Made by a program: the position numbers and the translations under genes. DNA of 64,000 bases from Thermoanaerobaculia bacterium (GTDB lineage: Bacteria > Acidobacteriota > Thermoanaerobaculia > Multivoradales > J023). Below, one piece after another: positions 1 to 7,667 of the stretch; the stretch's first letter is position 1; the number at the start of each line of letters is the position of its first letter. The stretch spans positions 27,685-91,684 of the forward strand of contig JALCBJ010000006.1 of assembly GCA_028066595.1 (NCBI GenBank). The letters are read 5' to 3'. The notes under the pieces were generated by a model that was not told the DNA's origin, searched no databases, and saw nothing but the letters and a program-made list of their open reading frames with translations.

Positions 1-588
1 GCCTACGATGGGCTCTTGCCCGACCTCGATCTTGGCTCGCTCGAGGCGCTCGGCGCCGACCTGAGCCCAGGTCTCCGAGAAGATTAACGTATGGCGCCGC
101 TGCCACGGTACTTCCATGGCTTCGAGTAGAAACCGGGAGTCGTCACCTACCCAGTGCGGCGACTTCGCGGGTCGAGAAACCGCGGGCCGGAGCAGCAGGG
201 AGCGCAGCCACCCTCCGGGAGGCCAGAGACCCGAGGCATATCCCCAACGCTTGGCAATGCCAGCTGCCGTCACCCAGCGCACGTCGGCGACCCGATCGGA
301 GAGCACGAGCGCTTCGTCGAAGCCCGCCTCGCGGAGGCGCTGAAAGTCGAGTCCGGCGTCCCGGTGGAGACACAGCGGTTCTGAGACGTCTTCCGGTGGT
401 CGGTCCCGCATGCGCAGGTGAAGCAACGTGGCGTAGATCAACGATGCCGGCTCGGTATCGGTCAAAGCCACGACCAACCGTCCGGTGGCCGACAGCGAAT
501 CGAACACCGACAGGCTCGTCAACAAGCCGACGACGCCCCGTGGTGGAATCACCAGCGTTCGCCGCACGGGAAGTCGCGTAGGGCTCAC
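1..588 (-). CDS. ADP-heptose:LPS heptosyltransferase-like glycosyltransferase (GT9), C-terminus cut by window
   Basis: An open frame of 196 codons runs from a GTG at 588 off the left edge of the window. The GTG shares a GTGA overlap with the lpxK stop, so the two are translationally coupled. The N-terminus reads LVIPPRGVVGLLTSL, followed by DEALVLSDRVADVRWVTAAG and a KRWGYASG stretch; this matches the N-terminal half of WaaF/RfaF-type family 9 glycosyltransferases, where a short P-rich loop is followed by a hydrophobic 'rigid acceptor' region. Family members add heptose to the inner core of LPS at the cytoplasmic face of the inner membrane. The position directly after waaA and lpxK supports an LPS-core role. 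The nucleotide-sugar site lies in the missing C-terminal half, so the exact sugar specificity cannot be assigned. Confidence 0.72.
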   Translation of the reverse strand, partial: MSPTRLPVRRTLVIPPRGVVGLLTSLSVFDSLSATGRLVVALTDTEPASLIYATLLHLRMRDRPPEDVSEPLCLHRDAGLDFQRLREAGFDEALVLSDRVADVRWVTAAGIAKRWGYASGLWPPGGWLRSLLLRPAVSRPAKSPHWVGDDSRFLLEAMEVPWQRRHTLIFSETWAQVGAERLERAKIEVGQEPIVG

Positions 589-1643
589 GACAGCCGTTCC
601 GGGATGAGCTCGCCGAGCCGTTGTTCGAGCCAATCGAAGAACGCCGGTTCAGGTTCTGCGCGCACCGGGATCTCCACCAGCGGACGGTCGAGACGCGACT
701 GAAGCTTGACTCGATCCTTCGACGTCACCACCACGGCTTGAGCACCGGAGGAGTCGAACGCGCGGCGCACCGTTTCGAGCGCTTTCGCGTCATAGGGATC
801 GTGATCACGGAATACGACTTCTGCTGCGATCTCCAGACCTGACCGCTCTACGCTGCGCCGGAAAGCGTCCGGGCGGGCGATCGCGCATACCAGCACCACC
901 GGCCCCTGGAGCGGAGGAGCGCCCTCTGACGGCACGCCGGACTGGCCGACGGACCGAGGCTCCAGCACGACCGTGGGAGCCAGGAAGCCGGGACCTGCGA
1001 AGCCGTATCGTCGCAACCCGCGGGCGAGCCGCTCGCCCTGGGCGTCATCCAGATCCAGACCCGTGACCAGCAAGGCGTCGGCTCGTGCCGACGAGGCCAA
1101 GGGTTCCCGTAGCCTACCGCCGGGCCACAACCGACCGCCAGCCAGGGGATCGGCGGCGGGAAACGCCAGCAGATCGAGATCGCGGTGGAGACGAAGGTGG
1201 GAGAAGCCATCGTCGAGAAGGAAGAGGTCGGGAACCGGATCGAGACGCTGCAGAGCATGACGACCCGCCAGAGCGCGATCGGCGGCAACGACGACGGCGA
1301 CACCCGGCACTTCGGCGGCCAATAACACGGGCTCGTCGCCCGCTTGGCGCGGACCGAGGAGGGGCCCTTCGCCATGGGACACCACGGTGACGCCGCCGCC
1401 TTTGCGCCCATAGCCGCGGGAGAGGATGGCAACCCGCAACCCGCGGTCACGAAGCTGACGCGCTATGGCCGCTGTCAACGGCGTCTTACCACCCCCGCCC
1501 CAGTGTAGATTGCCGACGCTCACCACGGGGCGTGGCAAGCGTTGGGCACGGTCTCGCCACCAGCTTCGTCGAGCCCGATGGCCTAGACCATAGAGGCGCT
1601 GCCAGGGCGACCACGACGGTCCCGGTACATCGAAGCCGCTCAC
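585..1643 (-). CDS. lpxK: Tetraacyldisaccharide 4'-kinase
   Basis: LpxK phosphorylates the 4' position of the lipid A disaccharide at the inner membrane. The 352-residue product has the family-specific Walker A VGNLHWGGGGKTP (residues 43-55), the SRGYGR motif (75-80) and LLDDGFSHLRL (142-152), which in LpxK carries the catalytic/Mg-binding Asp residues. The length is normal for the family. The start at 1643 overlaps the waaA stop by four bases, and the stop overlaps the next gene. Lipid A synthesis implies a diderm cell envelope. The cognate early Lpx genes are not in this window. Confidence 0.95.
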   Translation of the reverse strand: MSGFDVPGPSWSPWQRLYGLGHRARRSWWRDRAQRLPRPVVSVGNLHWGGGGKTPLTAAIARQLRDRGLRVAILSRGYGRKGGGVTVVSHGEGPLLGPRQAGDEPVLLAAEVPGVAVVVAADRALAGRHALQRLDPVPDLFLLDDGFSHLRLHRDLDLLAFPAADPLAGGRLWPGGRLREPLASSARADALLVTGLDLDDAQGERLARGLRRYGFAGPGFLAPTVVLEPRSVGQSGVPSEGAPPLQGPVVLVCAIARPDAFRRSVERSGLEIAAEVVFRDHDPYDAKALETVRRAFDSSGAQAVVVTSKDRVKLQSRLDRPLVEIPVRAEPEPAFFDWLEQRLGELIPERLS

Positions 1644-3040
1644 GAACCGCCAGCCTGCAGGTCTGATAGCAGGGGTTCAAGCATCGTCAGGCTGCGCTCC
1701 ACCGCTCCCGTTCCTTCCTCCAAGAGCGACTTCGCGCGCCGCCCTACCGCCTGTGCCGAGGGCGGATCCGCCAACCAATCGCCCCATTGGCGAGCCAGAC
1801 CGCCGAGATCGTCCACTCGACTCCAGGCCTGCCGGCGATCGAAGATCGCGGCCATCTCTCGGAAGTTGTGCATCGACGGTCCGACGACCGTGGGCACTGC
1901 GAACTGGGCTGGCTCGAGAGGATTGTGCCCACCGGTCGGAACCAGTGTGCCACCGATGAATGCGGCCTGTGCCAGGCAGTAGACCCGAGAGAGCTCACCG
2001 AGAGTATCGAGGAGGACGACGGCCGGTTTCGCGCCGTCTGCCTTCTGCTCGGGATCGGATCGCCGAACGAAAGCCAATCCGCGACGCTCCAAAACCTCGG
2101 CTACGTGGCCGAAACGCTCGGGATGGCGGGGCGCCAAGATCAGCAAGCCGTCGTGCTCGCTCCGAAGCGATTCGAACGCGTCCAGCACCATCTCGTCCTC
2201 GCTCGGACCGTTGGACGAGCTCATCGTCGAACCGGCTACGAGGATCGGACGCCCCCCCGCCAAGCCCAGCAGGGCTTGTTCCAAGCCGGGATTCTCCCCG
2301 GGCGGCGGTGCGTCGAACTTGAGATTGCCCGTGACCTGGATCTTTTCGGGCTCGACACCGAGGGTCTCGAAACGCCGCGCGTCGTCGTCGGTCTGCACGC
2401 CAAAAGCGTCGACATGACGGTAGAAGAGATCATTTACCCGCCCGAGCGCCTTTTGGCGCCGGAAAGCTCGATCGCTGGAGCGTCCGTTGACCACCGCCAC
2501 CGGCACGGACCGGCGCGCCGCGTCGGCCAGTGCCAGCGGCCAGTAGTCACCTTCCACCAGGACCATCGCGGTCGGACGGAAGCGACGATGGAAACGTGCG
2601 AGAAGCGGACGCAGGTCGAATGGCAGATAGGCCACGGCAACCCGGCCTTCTTCCACCCGCCTCCGAAGACCGTTGGCCGCCTGACGTTGGCCCGTCGGTG
2701 TGATGGTGGTCAGCACCACCGCCACTTCCTCCGGCAGCCGGTCGAGCATCGCCTTCACCAGCGTCGTGCCGACCATCGCCTCGCCTACCGACACGCAATG
2801 CACCCAGATCGCTCGCGTACCAAGGGGTGCGGCCGGTAGACGAAGGGTCGTGCGACCCGGCAACGTCTCCAGGTAGTGGCGTAGTCCATCCCGCTTTGGA
2901 CCGCCCTTCCGCATCCACAAGAACGGAGCGGCCACGATGGACAGGAAGGTGTACACGACTTCATACACCAGCCACGACAGCCAACGGAGCGAACCGAGGA
3001 CCGTCGGGCCCTCGTTTTCAGCGCTGTTGGTCATTGTCAT
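1640..3040 (-). CDS. waaA: 3-deoxy-D-manno-octulosonic acid (Kdo) transferase
   Basis: WaaA (KdtA) transfers Kdo from CMP-Kdo to lipid IVA. The ATG at 3040 gives 466 residues beginning MTMTNSAENE. The frame stays open further upstream, but that stretch is low-complexity Arg-rich and has no family similarity. A single N-terminal membrane segment (about residues 21-40) is followed by HCVSVGEAM (81-89); the Glu of this motif (E87) is the catalytic base in the family. The C-terminal domain has PRHPERF and FIGGTLVPTGGHNPLEP, the CMP-Kdo binding region. It is first in the operon waaA-lpxK-heptosyltransferase. A TATACT box lies nine bases upstream of the ATG. Confidence 0.95.
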   Translation of the reverse strand: MTMTNSAENEGPTVLGSLRWLSWLVYEVVYTFLSIVAAPFLWMRKGGPKRDGLRHYLETLPGRTTLRLPAAPLGTRAIWVHCVSVGEAMVGTTLVKAMLDRLPEEVAVVLTTITPTGQRQAANGLRRRVEEGRVAVAYLPFDLRPLLARFHRRFRPTAMVLVEGDYWPLALADAARRSVPVAVVNGRSSDRAFRRQKALGRVNDLFYRHVDAFGVQTDDDARRFETLGVEPEKIQVTGNLKFDAPPPGENPGLEQALLGLAGGRPILVAGSTMSSSNGPSEDEMVLDAFESLRSEHDGLLILAPRHPERFGHVAEVLERRGLAFVRRSDPEQKADGAKPAVVLLDTLGELSRVYCLAQAAFIGGTLVPTGGHNPLEPAQFAVPTVVGPSMHNFREMAAIFDRRQAWSRVDDLGGLARQWGDWLADPPSAQAVGRRAKSLLEEGTGAVERSLTMLEPLLSDLQAGGS

Positions 3041-3096
3041 GGGGCCGGGAGTATACCGACGAAGCCAGACTGCGAGGTGGCCCGTACTCTCCGTCG
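3041..3096. promoter_or_regulatory. Divergent promoter region waaA / DUF1223 gene
   Basis: These 56 bases separate two divergent starts. On the minus strand TATACT (3055-3050) sits 9 nt before the waaA ATG. On the plus strand TACTCT (3085-3090) sits exactly 6 nt before the DUF1223 ATG. Neither gene shows a Shine-Dalgarno sequence here, which fits a leaderless or near-leaderless transcript. No convincing -35 box is visible. Confidence 0.4.
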
Positions 3097-3987
3097 ATGG
3101 GTTACGAACCGCGAACGACCGATGCCTCTCCCAGTTCTGCCAACACCATACGACGCTTGGCTTGGATCGCCTGCGGTGCCCTCGCGATCTGGGTCGGCTT
3201 CGCCATCGGACGTTCGGAGAAGAACGTCTCGAATGCAGCCCCGGCGGTGGGCGACGGGCCGCAACCCACCGTCGTCGCATCCTCCGTGCCGGTCATCGTC
3301 GAGCTCTTCACATCCCAGGGATGTTCTAGCTGTCCTCCTGCCGACCGGCTTCTCGCCGAGCTGGCGAGGGACCAACCGGTTCCCGGCGCCCTCATCGTGC
3401 CCATGTCGGAGCACGTCGACTATTGGAATCGCCTCGGCTGGCCGGATCCGTTCTCCAAAGCGCAGTTCAGCGATCGTCAGCGGATCTACGCTCGTGCTGC
3501 GGGCAGCCGACGCATCTACACGCCCCAGATGGTAGTGGACGGTCGCTACGGTTTCGTGGGGAGCCAGCGCAAAGAGGCGCTGGCGAATATCGCCAAGGCA
3601 TCGATGGCCACCCATGCGGTGGTGGATCTCGACCCGTGTGACGACATGACTGATGCCTCCGTGTTGTGCAGCGCCGTCGAGATTCGGGATGTGCCCGAAA
3701 TCACGGAAGGCGACACGACTCTGGCGGTCTACGCCGTCACTGAGCTCGACTTGGAGGTGGACGTGCCACGGGGCGAGAATGCCGGACGTGAGCTTTCCCA
3801 TGTCGCCGTAGTCCGCGAGATGGCCGAGCTCGGGGTTGTCGAGAACGGCACCTTCAGAGACCGCGTGAGCACACGGATCGAGGAGGGTTGGAAGCGTGAG
3901 AACCTGCGCCTCGTCGTCTTCGTGCAGGAACGTGCATCCCGGCGGATCCTGGGCGCTGGAATTGCCGCGCCGGGGTCCTCCTTCTGA
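3097..3987 (+). CDS. DUF1223 family membrane-anchored thioredoxin-like protein
   Basis: The 296-residue product has one N-terminal membrane segment (about 21-38) and then the DUF1223 core: VIVELFTSQGCSSCPPADRLL with a CxxC pair (C76, C79), SEHVDYWNRLGW, and TPQMVVDGRYGFVGS. DUF1223 proteins have a thioredoxin-like fold and are exported or membrane-anchored; their substrate is not established, though a thiol-redox role is a reasonable guess from CxxC. The chosen start is the first ATG after the divergent promoter. A longer upstream reading frame exists but only overlaps waaA antisense. The gene appears monocistronic. Confidence 0.88.
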   Translation: MGYEPRTTDASPSSANTIRRLAWIACGALAIWVGFAIGRSEKNVSNAAPAVGDGPQPTVVASSVPVIVELFTSQGCSSCPPADRLLAELARDQPVPGALIVPMSEHVDYWNRLGWPDPFSKAQFSDRQRIYARAAGSRRIYTPQMVVDGRYGFVGSQRKEALANIAKASMATHAVVDLDPCDDMTDASVLCSAVEIRDVPEITEGDTTLAVYAVTELDLEVDVPRGENAGRELSHVAVVREMAELGVVENGTFRDRVSTRIEEGWKRENLRLVVFVQERASRRILGAGIAAPGSSF

Positions 3988-4122
3988 GCCAGGCCTACCG
4001 ACTTCGATCCCACCGACGGGTCGAGCGGCCCAGATCGCGAGCGGGCACGTGAGGGCAAGCTGACCCCACGGCTGTTCCGACCAGCTGTCCGCAGTCCGAA
4101 ACCTCGTCTTACTTCCTCCGTA

Positions 4123-4157
4123 CTATATCGGCGACCGATAGTCGGTCACCGATATAG
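4123..4157. promoter_or_regulatory. 35-bp palindromic operator upstream of padR
   Basis: A 35-base inverted repeat is centred on A4140: CTATATCGG, one mismatched base, GACCGA, then a TAG spacer and the complementary arm TCGGTC, mismatch, CCGATATAG. Sixteen of 17 outer positions minus one mismatch pair correctly. It ends 17 nt before the padR ATG. PadR dimers typically bind long AT-edged palindromes in their own promoters, so this is most likely the autoregulatory operator of the padR-permease operon. Confidence 0.75.
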
Positions 4158-4174
4158 AGCGACCAGGAGGTGCG

Positions 4175-4519
4175 ATGTCCAGATCCCCTAGATCCCTGAT
4201 GACGCCGGCGGAGCTTCATATCCTGCTGTCCTTTGCCGACGGTCCCCGCCACGGCTATGCCGTGCAGCAGGACGTGGAGGCGCGTACGGAAGGTGGTCTG
4301 GTGCTCGGGCCAGGTACGCTCTATGAAGCTATCCATAGGATGCTCGCCCGAGGCTGGTTGCTCGAGGCACCCGACTCGAAGCAGGGACGCCGCAAGGCCT
4401 ATCGGTTGTCGGATGACGGTGCCCTCGAGCTGCGCCGAGAACTCGGGAGGCTGGATCGGGTCGTCGCCTGGGCGCGCTCGAGGAATCTGCTCGACACATC
4501 TGCCGGAGGTGCCTCGTGA
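4175..4519 (+). CDS. PadR family transcriptional regulator
   Basis: A 114-residue winged-helix protein of the short PadR subtype. Visible family features are LTPAELHILLSFADGPRHGYAVQQDVE, LGPGTLYEAIHRMLARGWL and GRRKAYRLSDDGALELRREL, the recognition helix and wing. A strong Shine-Dalgarno (AGGAGG, 4165-4170) precedes the ATG. The stop overlaps the GTG start of the following permease by four bases, so regulator and permease form one translationally coupled unit, the arrangement common for PadR plus acidobacterial-type permeases. It probably represses its own operon through the palindrome just upstream. The inducing ligand is unknown. Confidence 0.93.
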   Translation: MSRSPRSLMTPAELHILLSFADGPRHGYAVQQDVEARTEGGLVLGPGTLYEAIHRMLARGWLLEAPDSKQGRRKAYRLSDDGALELRRELGRLDRVVAWARSRNLLDTSAGGAS

Positions 4520-7191
4520 CTCCGGGCAGAACCGTTCCGCGATCGATCCAGTGGGCCCTCACGTGCTGTCCCGTGGCCTTTCGCGACGCCCACCGAGACG
4601 AGATCTTGGCAGACGCCGCCGATCGCCTGGACCCAACCCGAGGTGTGCGACGTTTCCGCCTCCAGGTCTCGATGACCCTGGACGTCCTTCGTGCAGCGTA
4701 CCGGCTTCGCCGGCACCCCGAATCGGTGAACCGACGAATCTTCTCCGAGCGGCATCAGGCCGGGTTCGCCGACAGTCTGTGGATCGATCTGCGATCCGCG
4801 GGGCGAGCGCTGCTCCGAACTCCCGGCCACTCGCTGACCATCGTGTTCACCCTGGCCCTCGCCCTCGGGCTCGCCATCAACGTTTTCGGCGTCTTCTACG
4901 GCGTGCTCGTTCAACCCTTGAGTTGGGACCAACCCGATGAGTTAGTCTACGTCACGTCCTCGTGGAAGTCTCGGGGGGTCGATCGCGCGGGCCTGTCGGG
5001 AGGCGATTTCTACGACGTACGCCGTGACGTCACGAGCTTCGACGACGTGGCAGCGCTGACCGTACGCCGCCAAAACCTCACGGGTATCGACTCACCGGCG
5101 AGCCAGGTTTACGTCGGTTGGGCCTCCGGCAATCTCTTCGACCTTCTCGGCGTCGAGGCCCGCCATGGACGGGTGTTCCGCGACGGTGAGGACCCGGAGA
5201 TCGTGCTCCTGTCCGACCAGCTGTGGCGCCAGCGCTTCGGAGCCGATCCGGCAGTGCTCGGGCGCAAGATAGAGCTCGACGGCTGGCCCTACTCCATCGC
5301 AGGAGTGCTGCCGGAAGATTTCCGATTGGAGTTACCGGGCCAGAGCAGCCGAGCCGATCTCTGGCGCCTGCCCGACGACCGATGGTCGAACGGCGACGTC
5401 TGGGGACAGGACACACGCAATGTGGGGATCCTCGTCATGCTGGGCCGACTGCGGGCCGGGGCCTCGCTAGCGGATGCCGAGCGTCAGCTCGCAACCCTCT
5501 CCACCGGGCTTCGAGAACAGGTTCCGCCGTACGGCGAGCGTGGTTGGGCACTGCGTGCCGAACCCCTTCACGCCACGCTGGTGGAACCGGCCCGCCCCCT
5601 ACTCACCCTACTTCTCGGCGCGGCTGCGTTCGTCTTGGCCATCGCCTGTGCCAACGTCATGCATCTCGTCCTGATACGCGCCCAGAGCCGTGCCTCGGAG
5701 CTCGGGATGCGCTTGGCACTCGGCGCACCGCGACTCCGCCTTCTGCGGCTACTTCTCCTGGAATGTTCGCTCCTGGCCGGCGCCGCAGGTGCCTTGGGCT
5801 TCGGCTTCGCGATGGCCGGCCAACGAATTCTGACGGCTCTGCGCCCCGACGGCTTGCCCCGGTTCCACGAGATCGATCTCGGCAGCTCGACCCTGCTCTT
5901 CGCAGTCTGCGCCGTCACCGTATCGACACTCCTCTTCGGTTTGTGGCCTGCATGGCACGCTGCCCGTACCGACCTGTCGAAATGGCTACGTGGATGGCGC
6001 ACCGAAGGACGGTCGGGCGGCGTCGGACCATGGCTCGTATCGACCGAGGTGGCGCTCTCCCTCATCCTCCTAGCGGGTGCGGCTCTTCTCTTTCAGAGCC
6101 TGCTGCGCCTGCAAGACGTGGATCCCGGATACGGTGTCGACGACATCTACACTTTCAGTGTCTCGTTGCCCTCGACACGCTACGACTTCCGAGCCGGCGA
6201 CACCGGTGAGTTCCTGACCCGCCTGGAGTCCGAGGTGACTGCGTTGCCCGGGGTACGCGGCTCGGCGGCGGTGTGGCCCGGTCCGTTGATGCCAAGTCGT
6301 TGGGGTGGCGATCTCGAGGTCCCCGACGGCACGACGAGCCGCGCGCAGTATCGCATCGCCTCTTCCCCATTCTTCGACTTGATGGGCATCCCCCATCTCG
6401 AGGGCCGCCTGTTCACGGCCGCCGACGACAGCTCCGTGGTCGTGGTCAGCCGATCGTTGGCGGAGTCGATGTGGCCGGGTCGCGACGCCATCGGCCGCAC
6501 GCTGACGGCTTCTCCCTGGGGTCCGTCGGAGGAATTCGAAGTCATCGGAGTGGTGGACGATGTCCAGCTGCGAGATCTGAGAGAAGCCCCGGAGCCCCAT
6601 GCCTATTTCGACCCCCGCCACTGGTCCTGGGCCGACTGGGAGATCCACTGGATCGTGAAGACCGAGCAGCCCGACGCCGCTGCGGCGGAAGCCGGGCTGG
6701 TTCCTGCGCTCCAGGACCGAGTGGCAGCACAAGATCCTCTGGTTCCTCTGGCCGATCCGCGCCCACTGCGGCATCTCGCGGAGGACCAGATGTCGCTGCA
6801 GCGCTTTGCCCTGGTACTGGTCGGCGTGTTCGCCAGCGTCGCTGCGGTCCTCGCCGCGGTCGGGCTCTACGGCGTGGTCGCCTATTCGGTGAACCGACGT
6901 CGACGCGAAATGGGTATTCGTATGGCCCTGGGCTCCGCGCGCTCCGGAATCGTGGCACTCATCGTCCGACGCGGCGGGCGTTGGATCGGCACCGGCATCG
7001 CGATCGGGCTCGGTGGCGCATTGCTCCTGGGCCGGTCTCTGGAGTCCTTGCTGTTCGAGGTGGGCGCTCGCGATCCCGGAACGCTCGGCGTGACGGCCCT
7101 GGCGGTGGCGTCCATCGGCCTCGCCGCCTGCCTGGTGCCGGCCCTGCGCGCCGCGCGAGTCGATCCAGCCACGGTTCTGAGAGCGGACTAG
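4516..7191 (+). CDS. MacB/FtsX-type ABC transporter permease, ADOP family
   Basis: The 891-residue permease starts at a GTG overlapping the padR stop. Residues 1-80 form a soluble N-terminal extension (CPVAFRDAHRDEIL...) found in PadR-linked ADOP proteins. The rest is a duplicated unit: a membrane helix (about 105-130), a MacB-type periplasmic domain, three helices of an FtsX domain, a second periplasmic domain and a C-terminal FtsX domain with RRREMGIRMALGSARSGIVALIVRRGG. There is no ATPase gene next to it, as usual for these 'orphan' permeases. The substrate is unknown; related proteins act in macrolide/peptide efflux or envelope processes. Confidence 0.9.
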   Translation: MTPGRTVPRSIQWALTCCPVAFRDAHRDEILADAADRLDPTRGVRRFRLQVSMTLDVLRAAYRLRRHPESVNRRIFSERHQAGFADSLWIDLRSAGRALLRTPGHSLTIVFTLALALGLAINVFGVFYGVLVQPLSWDQPDELVYVTSSWKSRGVDRAGLSGGDFYDVRRDVTSFDDVAALTVRRQNLTGIDSPASQVYVGWASGNLFDLLGVEARHGRVFRDGEDPEIVLLSDQLWRQRFGADPAVLGRKIELDGWPYSIAGVLPEDFRLELPGQSSRADLWRLPDDRWSNGDVWGQDTRNVGILVMLGRLRAGASLADAERQLATLSTGLREQVPPYGERGWALRAEPLHATLVEPARPLLTLLLGAAAFVLAIACANVMHLVLIRAQSRASELGMRLALGAPRLRLLRLLLLECSLLAGAAGALGFGFAMAGQRILTALRPDGLPRFHEIDLGSSTLLFAVCAVTVSTLLFGLWPAWHAARTDLSKWLRGWRTEGRSGGVGPWLVSTEVALSLILLAGAALLFQSLLRLQDVDPGYGVDDIYTFSVSLPSTRYDFRAGDTGEFLTRLESEVTALPGVRGSAAVWPGPLMPSRWGGDLEVPDGTTSRAQYRIASSPFFDLMGIPHLEGRLFTAADDSSVVVVSRSLAESMWPGRDAIGRTLTASPWGPSEEFEVIGVVDDVQLRDLREAPEPHAYFDPRHWSWADWEIHWIVKTEQPDAAAAEAGLVPALQDRVAAQDPLVPLADPRPLRHLAEDQMSLQRFALVLVGVFASVAAVLAAVGLYGVVAYSVNRRRREMGIRMALGSARSGIVALIVRRGGRWIGTGIAIGLGGALLLGRSLESLLFEVGARDPGTLGVTALAVASIGLAACLVPALRAARVDPATVLRAD

Positions 7192-7271
7192 TCGACCGGC
7201 CAACCGGCGCGCTCGCCTTGGGCGACGGCGATTTCAGCGTCCCGAGAGTCGAAGGTGCATGAACAGAACAA

Positions 7272-7305
7272 GGGCCCCGGGTCGTCTCGCGACGGCCCGG
7301 GGCCC
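7272..7305 (-). terminator. GC-rich hairpin, probable terminator of the small minus-strand unit
   Basis: GGGCCCCGGG (7272-7281) pairs with CCCGGGGCCC (7296-7305), a perfect 10-bp stem with a 14-nt loop. On the minus strand it is followed by TTGTTCTGTTC, a T-rich but interrupted tract. It lies about 80 nt after the stop of the 13-codon ORF. It may also serve the plus-strand permease operon ending at 7191. Confidence 0.5.
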
Positions 7306-7383
7306 CTGGGTTTGTCTCGGTGGCGAGGGGTCCCTCGATTCGAAGGTGCCCCGGTCGACGCCGTGACGTCGATGGGAACCTCG

Positions 7384-7425
7384 CTAGGAGGTCGCCACCT
7401 CCATCAAACCATAGCTGTCGTTCAC
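7384..7425 (-). CDS. Candidate 13-residue peptide / leader ORF
   Basis: GTG at 7425 opens a 13-residue ORF, MNDSYGLMEVATS, ending at TAG (7386-7384). It is preceded by a near-ideal Shine-Dalgarno, AAAGGAGGT, with 7-nt spacing, far better than at most genes in this window. The last codons (ACC TCC TAG) include ACCTCCT, which is exactly complementary to the AGGAGGT of its own ribosome site (7438-7432) and also to GGAGGT inside the ORF (7402-7397). The RNA could thus switch between an exposed and a sequestered ribosome site. No known peptide family is recognised. It could be a regulatory leader, a micropeptide or the translated part of a small RNA. Confidence 0.45.
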   Translation of the reverse strand: MNDSYGLMEVATS

Positions 7426-7582
7426 AGGACCACCTCCTTTCTAGGCGTCACCAACGTGGCGGGCCCCACCCCGCCCGGCCCTCGGGACCGCCCAAAATCC
7501 CTCCGGCCGCCGCGGTCTCCGCACTCGGAAGATGAGATCGAAATCTCGTTCCAGGTGGTAGCCGCGGATGGTCGCTACCTGT

Positions 7583-7612
7583 ATCTTGCGTCGGCGCGAC
7601 GGCCGGTGTCAA
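7583..7612 (-). promoter_or_regulatory. Candidate promoter for the small minus-strand unit
   Basis: On the minus strand a consensus TTGACA (7612-7607) is followed after 18 bases by CAAGAT (7588-7583), a weak -10. It lies in the dusB-downstream gap, after the dusB stop, so it would drive the 13-codon ORF independently of dusB with a leader of roughly 150 nt. Confidence 0.35.
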
Positions 7613-7667
7613 ACCCCTAGAAGATTCTCGGCGAAAGCGGAGGGCCTGTCTTGGTGGGGGTTTGGGG

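Larger units (their letters stand above)
7192..7667. other. 476-bp intergenic region between permease and dusB genes
   Basis: This gap has no long coding frame on either strand. It contains, on the minus strand, a TTGACA promoter-like element, a perfect Shine-Dalgarno with a 13-codon ORF, and a strong GC hairpin, each listed separately. The part between 7442 and 7575 is very GC-rich and could form a structured 5' leader. Confidence 0.6.

Noticed and set aside
1787..2839. 350-codon plus-strand frame inside waaA
   Set aside because: It is antisense to a certain gene (waaA) and matches no family.
7427..7441. Sequence resembling the 16S rRNA 3' end (CACCTCCTTTCT)
   Set aside because: There is no other rRNA sequence around it. 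On the minus strand it reads as the Shine-Dalgarno of the 13-codon ORF, which explains it.
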